From: Linnemannia hyalina
Taxonomy: Eukaryota; Mortierellomycota; Mortierellomycetes; Mortierellales; Mortierellaceae
Length of the DNA stretch: 64,000 nt
Direction of reading: 5' to 3'
NCBI GenBank assembly: GCA_019671135.1
Contig: JAHRHY010000002.1
Location: forward strand, 868,001 to 932,000
Every line of letters starts with the position of its first letter. The stretch's first letter is position 1. Below the pieces are notes generated by a model, which had not been told where the DNA came from, ran no database searches, and saw nothing but the letters and a program-made list of their open reading frames with translations. Made by a program: the position numbers and the translations under genes. Below, piece by piece: positions 28,884 through 42,000 of this stretch.

Positions 28884-31852
28884 ATGAGATCTCTACCCGT
28901 CAGGCGAATCCTGCCCGCCCATCCCCTCTCTCTGGCACACAATCACTCTCCTTCGTCCGTTCGGATCACCTCTTGCTCACGCCCCACCATCCCCACCTCG
29001 CAGGACAACCCTTGGCAACTGTGCTTTCAAAGGGCATACTCGCGCACTGTGCTCTCCAGGGACCAACCAAGACGACCCGTAAGACCCTGTCCAAGGCAAC
29101 AACACACTTCCTCAGGACCAACACCCTCCTTCACAGCCAGCCCTGGTTTACTTTCCCAGAAACACCAACGAAACTATAGCAGTGCCGCAGCTGCAGCACA
29201 ACCCATACCCAAAGAGACACATGGGCTCATCTCCACCGCCAGCCATGCTTCAAAACCTATCGGAGGAAGCCCAACGCCCAAACGGGAGAGCAGATCGACA
29301 AAGGACCTGATGACCCAACTTGGGCAGTCCCTCAAGGATCAGAACCTATCTTCAGCTCTGGATATTTACCTCGTCGTCCGACGACGAACGCTCCCAGCAG
29401 ATCAAGTCGAGTCCTTATTCCATTTCCAACGCCAACTCGTTCAACTATTCCACTTCACGACAATCCAAAAATCTGCATCAGATCGCGCAGGAGTCGGACA
29501 ACAGTTCTCGAAGCAACTTTCACTGCTGGATCAGCGCCGAGATCGGGTGTTGAGACATATCTCGGAGAGAATACTGGTGGGGAACGATCATGCGGAGGCG
29601 CTGGCGGGACTTGTGGATGCGATTGGGAAGAGTCGAGCTATGGTCCAGCATTCGTATGTTTCCAATTCGAATGAGAAACTGCAGGACTGGCGGGAGGCTT
29701 TGAAGGTACTTGAGGATTGGTCGGCGGCTGAGAAGCCTTGGAATTGGAAGAAGAACGCGACGGAGGATGTTGTAGCCAAGGAGTCGGGACCATCATCAAC
29801 AAATACACCAGCATGGAGAAACGCGGTTCTGGAACGGGAGCTGGGCAGCTGGCTTGTCAAGTTGATGAGCAAGTTGGTCTACAGCCACACTTACTTGGTC
29901 CGATCCATGCTCGACACAATACCAAAGCAGTTCGGGATCAAGACAACTGTCGACATGCATCTTGTAAGTCATTCAGCATCGCCGTTGATACACGTCAAAT
30001 TGTAGCGTTATTTCTCGATTCAAGTAACTAATTTACTCACTTGTTGAATGTGATACTAATGTAGGTGCTGTTGAACTATTATGCAATGTTTGGGCGGGAT
30101 GGCTACCGGGACACGCTTTCAATCGTCGCCAGCATGGACAACAAAGGCATCTCCTGGAAACACGAGACCGCCGTTTACGACTACCTCCTCTACTCTCTCA
30201 GTCACATGTCAGGCAATGAAGCCCATGCCGACAAGATTATCGACCAAATGCTCGCCAACGACCTTGTTCCTCGGGAAGAGACCATGAAAGCCGCGATCCT
30301 ATGTGCGGCGCGATCAGGAGATCTGGAGGCTTGTTCACGGTACATCAGCAGGATGCATGAGGAGTGGGACCTGGTCATTGGCGAGCGTATGAAGGCGATC
30401 CTGTTGTACGCGTGCGCCAAGCGAGGCGATTTTGACAGTGCGGTCGAGATTCTGGGTCAGCTCAGTGTTCCAGGGACATTGGTTCGGTCGAGGGGCAAGA
30501 AACGTTCCTGTGACAACATCGTCCCGACAACCTCTGCGACAACTAACGCACATCTGGAGGAGATATTGTCGGACGCGGATATTATCAACAACACGAACGT
30601 GCTGCTCGCACTCATCAACCAAACCCACAACAGACGCGGCAAAAAGAAGCATATGTCACAGGACTTCATCAAGGATGAGGTGTCTAAGGTCCTGGAGCTC
30701 TTTACCGTGATCACCAAGAACCCCCAGCAGATCGACACGCAGCTCTACACGATCATGATGCAGTACCTCTCCACCCTGCCTTCGCCCCTCCCAGGAATGA
30801 CGTATCTTTACAAGGAGATGCAGGGTACCAAGAACGCCAAGCCCAATCACGTCACCTACAGGATCATGCTGGAGGCGTGTGCTGAGCAGATGGACATGGA
30901 GTACGGCAAGCAACTGTGGGACGACATGGATGAGTCCAAGATTATAAAGGATTGCTATGTCCGCGCTAGCTTTGTCAAGGGCTGGGGCAAGATCGGTTAC
31001 CTGAAGCAAGCCGAGTGGATTGCACGCGAGGGTTACCTGATTCAACAGGGTCTGGACAAGGAGCGTCGCCAGCATCGTTTGGCGTTTGTGCTCAAAAATC
31101 GGAAACGACGAGACCAAGGGCTACCAGAACTGCAGGATCTACCTCGACTCCCGCGACGGCAGCGGTTGAACGACATTATCAGCCTGAATGTCCTCCATGA
31201 GTTGATGAGGTCGAACCGAGCACACAACAAACCGGACCGTGTCTATGAGATTTATCAGGAGATGGAGCAGGGCAAGTGGGGTAGTCGGATGCGCCCTAAT
31301 CAGTTCACTCTTTCGATTGTCCTTCAAGCCTGTGGGTCTGGAACGGCGACGAGCAAGTTGGTGGATCAGGGGATTGGTCTGGTGGAGCGTTACATCAAGA
31401 GTCAGCAGAGAGAGCTCCAGCAGTTCAAGGGCGACGACGAGGATGAACAGGACGAAGATTCTGGCAGCAGCAGGGCAGCAACGGATGCGGAAGAAACGAT
31501 CTCGGGCAAGAATTCGTTGGCTTCACTATCGGATGTCAACTACCAGCTGTACTTTACAATGTTGGGTCGACACCATCGTCAGCGCAAGATGGTGACTGTG
31601 TGGGACGAGATGATGCAGGCGATTGAGCAGCCGCCTTCGCATGGGACAACAAACATGGTGATGGAGGCCCTTGAGAACGTCCAATGGGGCGCTACGCCCA
31701 TCAAGCGCATCCAGAGGCAGCTAAAGGATCGTTGGCCACAGGTTGACTGGGATGGCGCAGGCAAGAAGAAGCGTATTCCAGGGTTTGGGTCCGTCGAGGA
31801 GTTGGTGGATGAGGACCAATCTGTCGGAGCAGGTGGACGTTTCTGGAGGTGA
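28884..31852 (+). CDS. Pentatricopeptide-repeat (PPR) protein, probably mitochondrial
   Basis: Exons 28884-29963 and 30065-31852; intron with branch-like ACTAAT just before the acceptor; 955 residues. The N-terminus (MRSLPVRRILPAHPLSLAHN...) is arginine-rich and almost free of acids, as in mitochondrial targeting sequences. The second exon carries helical repeats of about 35 residues with PPR character (TAVYDYLLYSLSHMSGNEAHADKIIDQMLANDLVPREE; KPNHVTYRIMLEACAEQMDMEYGKQLWDDM; RPNQFTLSIVLQACG). PPR proteins bind organellar RNA in processing, stability or translation; the target cannot be told. An acidic loop (DDEDEQDEDSGSS) and a K/R-rich C-terminus are also seen. Confidence 0.85.
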
Positions 31853-32389
31853 GAGAGAGATGCTGACAGGAGACGAAACCATTCTGCCAGAGCATGTCGA
31901 ATAAACGGGCAGGGTTTTCAAATTAGAGTTGGAGACAATGATTACGAGAACGTAGATGAACGATGCGGTGCATTTTTTTTTTTTGCTGGTCGAGATGGGA
32001 ATCGATGGACCTGCTGGACGAGACTGCAATTAAAATCTTTTCATAGCCAGTAGCGAGTATACCGAATGCCGTTGGGATGATGAGGGTGCAGAGGGGGTAT
32101 AGATCGGAATATGAAATCGAGCCGTGGGGATGTCCGTTATCTTTAAAAACCATGCGTGGACATCTTCCCCGCCCCCTTTGTTTCTCTGTGTACCCATCCT
32201 TCGTCTCTCTCCTTTCCTCTCTCCTAACCACTTCCCCGATCCTCTTTTTTTCTGGATATCACCTTATCTGATCCTCTCTGCTACTTTTCTTCAACCTTAG
32301 TCAGACACCCACTTTCCCTCCCTCTTCTCGATACACAGACACCTTCCAAACAACCAACAACAACGACTAACGACAATATCTTATACTTG
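31853..32389. other. Intergenic, promoter of aspartic protease 1
   Basis: T run at 31971-31984. Pyrimidine-rich from 32161 to 32340, followed by CAACCAACAACAACGAC, a typical fungal leader. Nothing coding. Confidence 0.6.
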
Positions 32390-33968
32390 ATGAAACTGTA
32401 CTTTGGCATCTCGGCTGCTATCCTCTTGGCTGTGACCCAAGCTGCGGCGCTCTCGAAACCCGATGAGATGTTCAAGTACGTTTTCCGATATTGTCAATCT
32501 GCACACTCATTTCTCTGTCCGAGTCGACCCTGCTCACCGACTTCTGTATCTTTTTTGATCCACAGGATCCCGATAGAGACGTTCAATGGCCCGGTGCGAC
32601 CGTCGACGATGGGTCGGTGGGGTCACGCGTTACGGAAATATGGCCTCTCACAACGGCATTCTCAACATCATCGTCTCAATTCAGGAGGAGGAGGAGGAGG
32701 AGGAGGGCCGCGAGGACGGCAGCGCGGGCGTGTTGATGACGGGACTAACTTGGCACGGGTACCCCTCGTCGACTATGACTTTGACCGCGAGGTACTTGAC
32801 CACCTATTTCTCTGTTGGATTTTTTTTTGGTAAAGCAAAAATGCACTTCACATGTAACCTAACGCGCATTTTTTTTCCTTCTCCCCCTCTTCGATGATAG
32901 TACTACGGGACAGTCATGATAGGAACACCACCGCAAGCATTCAAAATCGACTTTGACACGGGCTCCTCCCAATTCATTGTCTCCTCCAAAGACTGCACCC
33001 AATGTTCCGGCACAACCTACTACGACTCTTCCGCCTCCCACACCTTCCGAGCCGACGGAAAACCCTGGACAATCACCTACGGCGACCAATCCTATGCCTC
33101 CGGATTTCTCGGCCATGACCAAATCCTTCTCGATAACATCCATATCAAGAACCAACAGCTTGCACTTGTTACAAGTGAGAGTGCAGGGTTTGATGATACG
33201 ATTGATGGGATTATGGGGTTGGCGTTTGGGAAGTTGTCGAAGACTGTTGGCGGGACGAGGACAGTGTTTGAGAATATGATGGATCAAGGGTTGATCGAGA
33301 GGGGGGTTTTTGCGTTCTATTTGGGTAAAGCTAGTCGTGGGGGTGGAGGGGAGGTTATATTTGGGGGGATGGACTTGAGTAGGGTGGAGGAAGGTGAGAA
33401 GGTGACTTGGACGGACGTGACGAAGCCAAAGTATTGGCAGATTGATGTTGAGGGTGTGTTTGTAGATGGGGAGGCTATTGCGCTTGGTGGGAAGGGTGCG
33501 AAGAGGAAGGGGAAGAAGGGAGGGAGGAAGATGGAGGCGATTATGGATACAGGAACAACACTCGTGATCGTCCCCGAGGCCCTCGCAAAGTCCATCCACC
33601 ACAAGATCCCAGGTGCCCAAGACCTTGGCGCCTCCTGGACCCTCCCCTGCGATCTCGCCGTCTCCCCCATCTACTCCGCCTCCAAAGTCGAACTCCAAAT
33701 CTCCAACAAGCGATTCGGAATTCCGTTCGAAGACCTTGTCCGAGAAGAGACCGATACTCCTGGAGTATGTTATTCAGGGATTCAATCGAGTACGGCCGAG
33801 TTTATAATTATTGGGGATGTATTTATTAAGAACAATTATGTGGTGTTTGATCAGGAGAGGCGGAAGGTTGGGATTGCGCCGCTGAAGATTAAGCCCAGGC
33901 CGGAGCCAGAGTCGTTTGTTGAGGCTGGGGCGCAGAGTGCTGGAGGAGTTGATGGCAAGGAAGGATAA
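32390..33968 (+). CDS. Pepsin-family (A1) aspartic protease 1, secreted
   Basis: Exons 32390-32475, 32566-32791, 32901-33968; 459 residues. Signal peptide MKLYFGISAAILLAVTQAAA; propeptide (about 25-104) starting IPIETFNGP and including eight consecutive glycines (GGA/GGG run at 32683-32706). The mature enzyme begins near YYGTVMIGTPPQAFKIDFDTGSS, with catalytic D123 (DTGSS) and D320 (DTGTT) and the flap tyrosine in WTITYGDQS. Hydrolyses proteins or peptides in an acidic exterior or the vacuole. A basic insert KGAKRKGKKGGRK just ahead of the second DTG is unusual. It is paralogous to 50227-51702, with the same three-exon plan and phases. In-frame sequence after the stop is strongly acidic but contains further TAA codons. 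Confidence 0.93.
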
Positions 33969-35399
33969 AAAGGGGATGGTTCTTGGCAGGTGCAGGATGA
34001 TACCGAGCAGAAAAAGATCGACGAGTCAGAGCAGGCTTCTGAGGATTAAGAAGAAGGAGAGGAGGAGGAGGAGGACGAATAAGAAGACGAAAACGCGACA
34101 GAGTAATAGACCGAGTTAAGCATATCCCTGTAAGTGACGCGCTACAACATCAAAAGCAACTCATATCACCTTTTCATTATTGACGCCATCCACATTCATA
34201 ATAAACCCTTGCTCAAAGCCTTGCATCTGCTGGTGGCAAAGAAAAAAATCACTGTGCTTTATTTAGAATGGGTATTTGCTAGTTTCAAGACGTTCGTCCA
34301 CTGATTTGAGTATCCAGAGCCCCGCTCCTTGGAACAGCTGCCGTCCCTATAAAAAAAACACCACGGAAACTAATCTGAGGGATGTTGTTAGAATAGGAGC
34401 ACTTGTCAACAAAGTAAATCACACCAACCATAGCCCCCAGTTCGAGTTCCCATCATCGCGTCGAGTACAGGACAAAGAGGCAGGTGGCCACTGCTACCAA
34501 ACAAAAGTCATAGCACTCCAGCCTCTGCACCCGCCGTAACGCCATAGTAAGCCCGCACTATGACCCACTTCTCCTATCATAGAGTGGTATTGAGTTGCAA
34601 GTTGTAACCCGCACGAGATTCATGCTGCAGAACTACGAGGTACTTCGTCTTTATCGTCGTTGTCGTTGCCTTTTTACGCCCGGTCAGTTTTGATACGCTT
34701 GGGATGTGAAACCTTTTTGGGTTCTGCAACCGTGCACGTCTAAAAAGTATAGGTTAGAGGCCTAGGACACAACCCCGACGCACACACCCTAGTGTGTTTG
34801 TAAATCTCTATCCTGCACAAAGGAGGATATGATAGGCCCCAGAGATGTAGCTTACACTGAGCCCACAAGAAACTCGCAGCTCCTACACGCACGCGAGGCG
34901 CTGAGGTGGGGAAGGTATCCCGCACCCAGCCCTCTTGAGATTCATCTTGCAAATGCATGTTGTTGCCACCAATATGATTTGTGGACTTCCTTTGACTGAA
35001 TGGATGACGGCGTTGTTTAGGAATCAGCGAGTGCTGAGGTTGAAGAGGGCGAAGGAAAGGGAGTGAGTAGCGGAGGTGGAGATGGGAGTGAATCGCATCT
35101 GCTACAGTTCAGGCGAAGCAAGGAAGCATAAAGACGAAACACAGTAGATAGCAAACATAGCAAACATGAACAGTCTTCCTCCACCTTCGTGCTTGCACCT
35201 GACAAAAACAAAGTTTATCAGCGGTGATGCCACTTGCCAATTGATTTCTGCCCTGCTTTGACCCTTGCGCCTCTCTTTAACCATGGAACTTCTCCTTTTA
35301 GTTTTAGTTTCTCTCTCCCTCTCTCTCTCTCGTCACTCCCTCTCCTCTCTCCTCACACTCATTCACAACATAACACATTCGCTTTGACAAACACCCCTC
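33969..35399. other. Intergenic, no supported gene
   Basis: The first 140 bases are purine-rich and, in the frame of the preceding protease, encode an acidic stretch broken by TAA codons. The rest holds only short unconnected open stretches. CT-rich promoter (35296-35350) ahead of the next gene. Confidence 0.5.
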
Positions 35400-38218
35400 A
35401 TGAACAACGACCTCATCACCAATCACTTTACTCGCAAGCGAGTGGCCGAGGTATACAGCTCACTCACGGAAGCACTTGCCATGTTAAAAAGGGGCATAGT
35501 CGCAGGCTTTCATTCTAACTCATTCCTTCTCTCTCTTTTCTCACGCATCAACTTACGCACATGGAAGCAGGAGGCCTATGGCGACCACCGCATGGAACAA
35601 GGCTCGCAGTTGAAACAACGACAACGACAACCGCCAGCGCCACCAACAACAACTACAACAACTACAACGACGGCGGAGGACGAAGCGGCAATACAAAGAC
35701 TTGTCGTTCTTGCGGCGAAGACCAATGGTCCAGTTATGCCAGTACCATCTCAACAAAACCTATTGCCGAGTCATGACCACTTGTCCTTACGCAAGGCATT
35801 CTCGTCGTTGGTCGCCGCATTGGATAGGCACAATGATAACTGGTCGCAGACACCATCCTTTCAGGAGAAACGCAACGAGGACCCATTGCAAGCAGCCATT
35901 ACCAGTGAAGGGGTTCTTTTTTGGAGGGTAAGCAAAAACAAGCTTTTCTCATATGACCATTTGATCATCTTGTGCAATGGCACGACTAAACAACATTGTT
36001 AGCAAAAACAGGTATCTGACCTTCGCCATTTTTTCATCATTATTGCCAATTGGTTTATGTTGCTTAGGAGTTTTGTACAAACAGGGCGTACAATGACGAC
36101 GACCGGGTGACACCGGAAAAGCTGTTGGATTATGTCGACCTCATCTGCCTCCCATACGACAACTTGCAACAGAGACATGGCATCGCCTCAAATGTGAATG
36201 GAGCCTATCCGCCATTGGTGCTGAGTCTTCAGGCGCTTGTCCGTCCCGTTCTCCAACTTTGGGTCCACAAGGGTCCACTTCTCGACGATGTCTTGGAGTT
36301 TTCGCAGCATACATACACGGAAGGGAGCATCGCCAAGGAAGGAGAGTGGGAGAGAGATGGTCAGGACGACAGAGGTGACATGGACTACCAGTCTGAGGAT
36401 TGGCCCTCTACGCCTCGAGAGGTTGACCTTGCTAATGGATTCGAAGATGAGCTGGAGGGTGAGAACATCGACTGGTGTAGAGAGACTGCCGTTGTACAGG
36501 AAAACACACTGAGACTGATGTTCGCAAAGGAAGAGCTGGACTCAGCCAAAGTCCCTTCGAACCCTTCATCAGCCCCGATGAAAAACCCCTTTATTTCTGC
36601 ATCAGCTACAACAACACCTACTTGGACGCATGGGCGGTACAAGGCCGATGAATTCGAAGCAACCACGATGTACAACAATCTTCGTATCGTCGACAACAAG
36701 ACCCCTACCCCGACATACAACCTGGCCCTTACTGACAACGTCGTCGAGCTGCTGGAAGAGTGGCGATTTGGACTGGACAATCAAATGTCGATCCAGGAAC
36801 TCAATAAGCAGTATGGGGCTCGGTGGCGGCGGAAAGAACAGGACTATTATTACCATGCGAGGATAAACATTGTGCTCGAGTTCAAGAGGCTGGTCTCGGA
36901 GGAAGGGATGGAGGACGATGAAGCCGTGTCATATCTGGTGACCAAGCAAGGCAGGAAGACCGCAAGGACCTTGTATAACGAACTTTGCCAGGAGAGGTCA
37001 GCGCGAAACAAGATCGCAGGGAAGAAGGTCTCGACGCTACCGGGTCCATCTTCCTCATCATCCTCCTCGGCAAAGACTTTTCCAGACCTGGCGGCGGTAT
37101 CATCCTCTAGCGGTAGTACCAGCAAAGCCTCGATCACTTCAGCTGAACCCGCCACGCCTTCAACCAAGGATGCAGGCGTCACGAAACAGGCAGATTTATA
37201 TCTGTCAAAAGGATCAACCTCCAATAATCATGCCGCCAAAAGGGAACCAGTAGCCCCCACCGCCACGACCACCAATGCGTCTACGGGTCTGCACAAGTGG
37301 CGCCTAGGAGTCAAGAACCAGCCCCAATACTCTGCTCCAACTCCCGGTATGCCTGAGGTCTGGGACGAAGTGGCGCTAGACAGGACGTATCGGTTCCCTA
37401 TGTTCGATAACATTGTGACGGTCGACGACCTATGGAAGTTCTGGACCCAAGGTTGGGATGGTGGTCCTTCGGTACGAGAGAGGAGTGCGGAGCATGGAGC
37501 TACCTGGAGGAAGACCACCTACGATCCAACGATTGCCCAATGGTACGCCTCGAGATACAAGGTCGTCCAGGAGATCAGGAGGCTGGTCGAACGGGATTGG
37601 TTAGAGTCCGAAGCGGTAGAAGGGATTGAGGCGCTACGGGAGAATCGATCGATGGAGGAACTCGCCAAGTGCCTGGGCTCTTTGAACGACATCCCGGTTG
37701 CGATCTCGAATGCCACAAGACCCAATGCTCACACGGTTATGATGGCTCAGGCTAGAAGTGCAGCTTTGTCAGATGCAGGATCGGGATCAGGATTGACACC
37801 TCCTATGGGACACGTTGGTGGACGGTGTGCCCCCCGGGCCCAAGCTGCGACGATAATTCAGGAACCACTGGCGGAAGAGATGGCGGCTCCAGTCATTTGC
37901 GGCCGAGAAGATCTCGCGATTACAGTGTCTCAGTTCAATAGACGAACCGGAGATGGAGGTCGATTTGGGCCAAGTACCGGTGCAACAGCATCAACATCAG
38001 GCACACTCTCACGGGGGACTACTGAGACAACGATCCCATTTCGCACTGCTACTGACAACACGAGGCCGCCTCCTTCTGGTTCTTCGTCGTCGTCGACGCC
38101 GAGCAGCAGGCGGAGGAGTAGGAGTCGTGGAACGGGTGTGCCATTGGAGTCCATGTCAAAGTACCTGACCAATCAGCGGAAACCGAGGATACTAGTCAAG
38201 AAGGAGGACAGGGAGTAA
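35400..38218 (+). CDS. Double GCR1_C-domain nuclear protein, copy 1 (possible Crypton-derived regulator)
   Basis: Exons 35400-35450, 35571-35927, 36068-38218; 852 residues. The intron 35451-35570 is 120 nt and open in frame, so retention would add 40 residues; splicing is preferred because the paralog has an intron there. Three blocks: (1) W-R-EFCTNRAYNDDDRVTPEKLLDYV at 134-160, resembling the N-terminal core-binding part of Crypton tyrosine recombinases; (2) a GCR1_C-like domain at about 349-430 (LLEEWRFGLDNQMSIQELNKQYGARWRR); (3) a second at about 576-662 (TVDDLWKFWTQGWDGGPSVRE...GATWRK). GCR1_C is the DNA-binding domain of yeast Gcr1. No catalytic recombinase residues (R..HxxR..Y) are seen. 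Linkers and the C-terminus (S/R-rich) are disordered. A DNA-binding regulator is inferred; target unknown. Confidence 0.75.
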
Positions 38219-39020
38219 GCAGCAGTAGGGGGGCTGTGCTGTGGGGTATGTCGGCATACAGAAGCTCTATTCTTATTATTTTTGCTTGAGAAAGTGGACA
38301 GTAATAAAAATAATAAAGTTTTGATTATTAATGGATTGAATGTGGATGGATGGTTTGCATGTTCGTGTGCAAGATGAATGGTTTATGGTTGGAGCTCTAA
38401 TAAAACGAAATCCGTGTTGATGATATTAAAGCCTTGCATTGATTGTTATAGCCAAAACGAGAAAAGCCATGGTTGACTGGTCCGCGTGTTGCTTATTGTT
38501 TGTTTATCTTTGACTTTAAGATGTGCGCCCTCTTTTTTTTCCCGATGATGCGAGAAGGGTGGGGGGTGGGGGGGTGACGTCTGTGCACTGTTTGTATTGC
38601 AGCATACTGATGGAGACAAAAGGGGTGTTTGAATACTCTCTCTCTCCTCTCTTCTCTCTTTTGTATTCTTTTCCATTTTCCATTTTCCATTTTCCTTTTG
38701 CTCTGAGGACCTCCTTCACCCACCACCACCACACCACACCACACTCATCCATCCATCTATTTTGCACCCTTCCCTCTCTCGCCTCTCTTTTTCCTTACTC
38801 CCTTCTCTGCCCCCTTTTCTCTCTCCCTTGTCCCTTGTCCCTTCAAATATTCATTTCACTCTGCATCTGCACTCCCTCTTCTTCTCCCTTTACTGCTTGG
38901 TTTCCCTCTCTCCCTCTCTCCCTTTCTCTTGCTAAACATACTCACCATTCGGATAACCGCGCTACTCTCACACGATACAGCACCCACGCACATACTTGAC
39001 TGCACACAACAACAACAAAA
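38219..39020. other. Intergenic between the two GCR1_C genes
   Basis: AT-rich terminator-like part (38270-38420, several AATAAA-like hexamers), then long CT-rich promoter (38640-38930) and an ACAACAACAACAAAA leader immediately ahead of the ATG at 39021. Confidence 0.6.
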
Positions 39021-42000
39021 ATGTCGGACCCGCCACCACCACCACCACCACCACTACCACCACTACCACAGCAACAGCGACAGCAACCTCAACACTTGTC
39101 AAACTCTCGAAAGCGAGGATACGACCACCACGAGGTATGTGCTACTCAACACTTACAATTCCACCCATTCACACACTCATTACTCATTCCACTCTTCTAT
39201 ATATACTCGCAGACACACTGCTCGATTGGACACCACCAACAATAACAAAACAAAAAGAAATGCCAGTCTTCTTTGTTTTTACTTCTCCTCGACAGACAGA
39301 GCCAACAAGAAAAGAAGCTCATCCGTTTTCATTAGTTCTTTGGAAAGAATGAACGGAAAACAACACGAACCCGCGGACACAAGCGACGATCAACTTCTGA
39401 CACACCACCCTCTTTTTTTTTTTTTGTATTAACACTTCCACTTCTGGTCACCCGAATAACCACCCCTGAAACCGTTAATAGTGGGAAGAGTATCGACGAG
39501 CCTCGACTGACGGACAAGGAGCAACAGGAGCAACAGCAGGAAGAGGAGGATATGACAGTCAGAGGGGGAGCAGAAACGAATCCTCTCCGCCCTTAAAGAT
39601 GCACAAAGAGCTTCCTCTACAACTACAACAACAACAACATCAACACCAACTACTGCCGCAGCAACGGGAACAAACGAAGCGGCGGGAGCAAGAGGAGGAT
39701 CTTGTCAGTGACGACGATTCCGATATCGATGACGAACAAGAACCATTTCCACGCTCGTCGTTACGGCATTACCAGACGAACGGCAATGCCTACAGCAATG
39801 GCACCGGAAACAGCAACGATCACTATACACACCGGTCGAGTTCTAGGGCGGACCAGAGCAGGAGTCAGAGTCGAGCGGGAATGGTACAGTCGATGGGCAA
39901 CAACTCTGGACCGACTTCCTCGCCGCCACCAGCCTCACATTCATATAACCGACAAGAGGACAGTGGACGTGGTGATTTGTCGGAGGAGGAGGATTGGTCG
40001 CGGGAGGATGCCAGGCGAGAAGGATTCCGTCGGTGGAAGGTAAGAAGGCGACAAAGGTTATGTTCACAAATATGCACTTTGGGGAGGAGGGAAGGAGGCG
40101 AACGGGAGGGGAAAACAAAGGGGGTCATGTCATTTGCCCTGTCTTATCATTCCTTACTGCAAAATATCCCCCCTCATCGTTTGTTACTTCTTTTGGAGTT
40201 GTTACAGGCATTTTTCACGCAATGGGCAGTGGCGATAGCGACGGGGATGGGATGTGGATACTTATCATGTGAACTGCTAGTCCTTCCCAAGCACGCTATC
40301 TATCCCAATCCTTCATCTCTCAGCCTCTTGTTGTTGTGTACCATGCAAAACTTGTTCTAAACCTTATTTCTTCACTCTTTTCTTCTCCATTGGAAACGAA
40401 AAAAAATTGCATAATATACAGAAATGGTGCCGACTGGAGGGGTTCGAGAGCTACCAAGTCACCGTTAGCCGCTTGCTGAACTATGTCGAACGCCAACTCC
40501 TGCCCCATGATGTATCTCAACTGGTCAATCGCAGAGGACCAGGATGGAATGAATTTGTCTACAGCGCCCTTGAGACATCCATTCTTCCAATTCTGCAGTA
40601 TGGGCAATATCACAGGGACCTTAAAAAACTCAACAACAGCGCTATACGCATTGGAAGAGGCAGCTCACCAAAAAAGTTTCGGTATGAATCTCTGGAACGA
40701 GGACGAGTGGACCGACATGTTTCTTCATCTGGCTGGAAACCCCCTCGACAGAGTGTCGTCAGCGGTCGAGAGGATGGACGATACATCAGCCGAGAAAGAC
40801 CTCCGACTTGGTATGAAGATAGGGCGGATGATCGTCATATCAACAACCGGAAGAGGCTACCAACTCGTCAAGGCGACCGGGAGGATACTCAACCTAATGG
40901 CCCGATCCGGGAAAGATTAGCAACCCATGATGATTGGCGTGGTCACCGTCCGATTAACAACACCAGTGTGCAGCAGCTCAACCAGGAAGACAACTATCGG
41001 AACAGTCATCGGCGCACCTCTTGGGAGGCTACCTATCACACCGATCTGGAGGATGGCCGACTCAACAGCCGGGATGGTCCTCGACACGATGATGGGCGCA
41101 AGGATATCCGTGCGAGCAGTAGTCGAGAAGTCGTCGGATTCGACATTCGGCGTGATTCCCGTGGTGACAAGCGTATCAGCCTTCGAGACGATGATCGGGC
41201 ACCCAGTCGGCAAGGTAGTTATCCAGGCGACCTGCGGTACGATGACTTTGAAGATGCCCAGCACGGGAGTCGGGACGTTACACGGCATGGCGGTCTGGAG
41301 GACTATCGATACAACAACAGTACGAACGCCTCATTTGACGATCGGAGGAGCGAAATTCATGATGATTCAGAGGGAGATCAATACGGTGGTCTCGCAGGAT
41401 CACTCCCAAGAGGTCGAGAGGCATCACGATGGAAGCATCCTCTTGAGCCCTTGGAGTCGCGTCGACAGGATGACGCGCACGTTCCAAGGAGATCAAGTCG
41501 CCAGGATGACTTTGAGGACCAATGGAGGTCAGGTGGACTGAAGGGCCGGAAGGAGGAACGCCGAGAGAGCCGAGGTATCCATTTGCCGAAGGAGGCGGAT
41601 TCGTCCGCCCTTCTTAAACCTCACCATGACAAAGTCAAGCCTCCGCGTTTAAGTTTTCAGAAGCACGGAGCGAACGGCATGGACGAAGACAACTTTCCGC
41701 CCGCTTTTGAGGGGAACGATCATGCTGATGCACATGACCGCGTTGCTGATTCGGACGATGAGGAGCCTGAGGAGAGCCTATTGTCCTTGCTAAAACGTCG
41801 TCGTCGACTCTCTTGGCACTGTCCCATTTCCCCGACAGCTTCTGGGCCCACAGCGACCATCTCAGCGACAGCGCCATCATCCACCTCAACTGCGTTCGTT
41901 GCAACTACTCCGACCGCTAGCACATCGATCTCGACCGCCGATCCAGGTTCAGGAGAGAACGTCGTGTGCGTGTCGACCAAAGATTCTTGCCCGGCCTACT

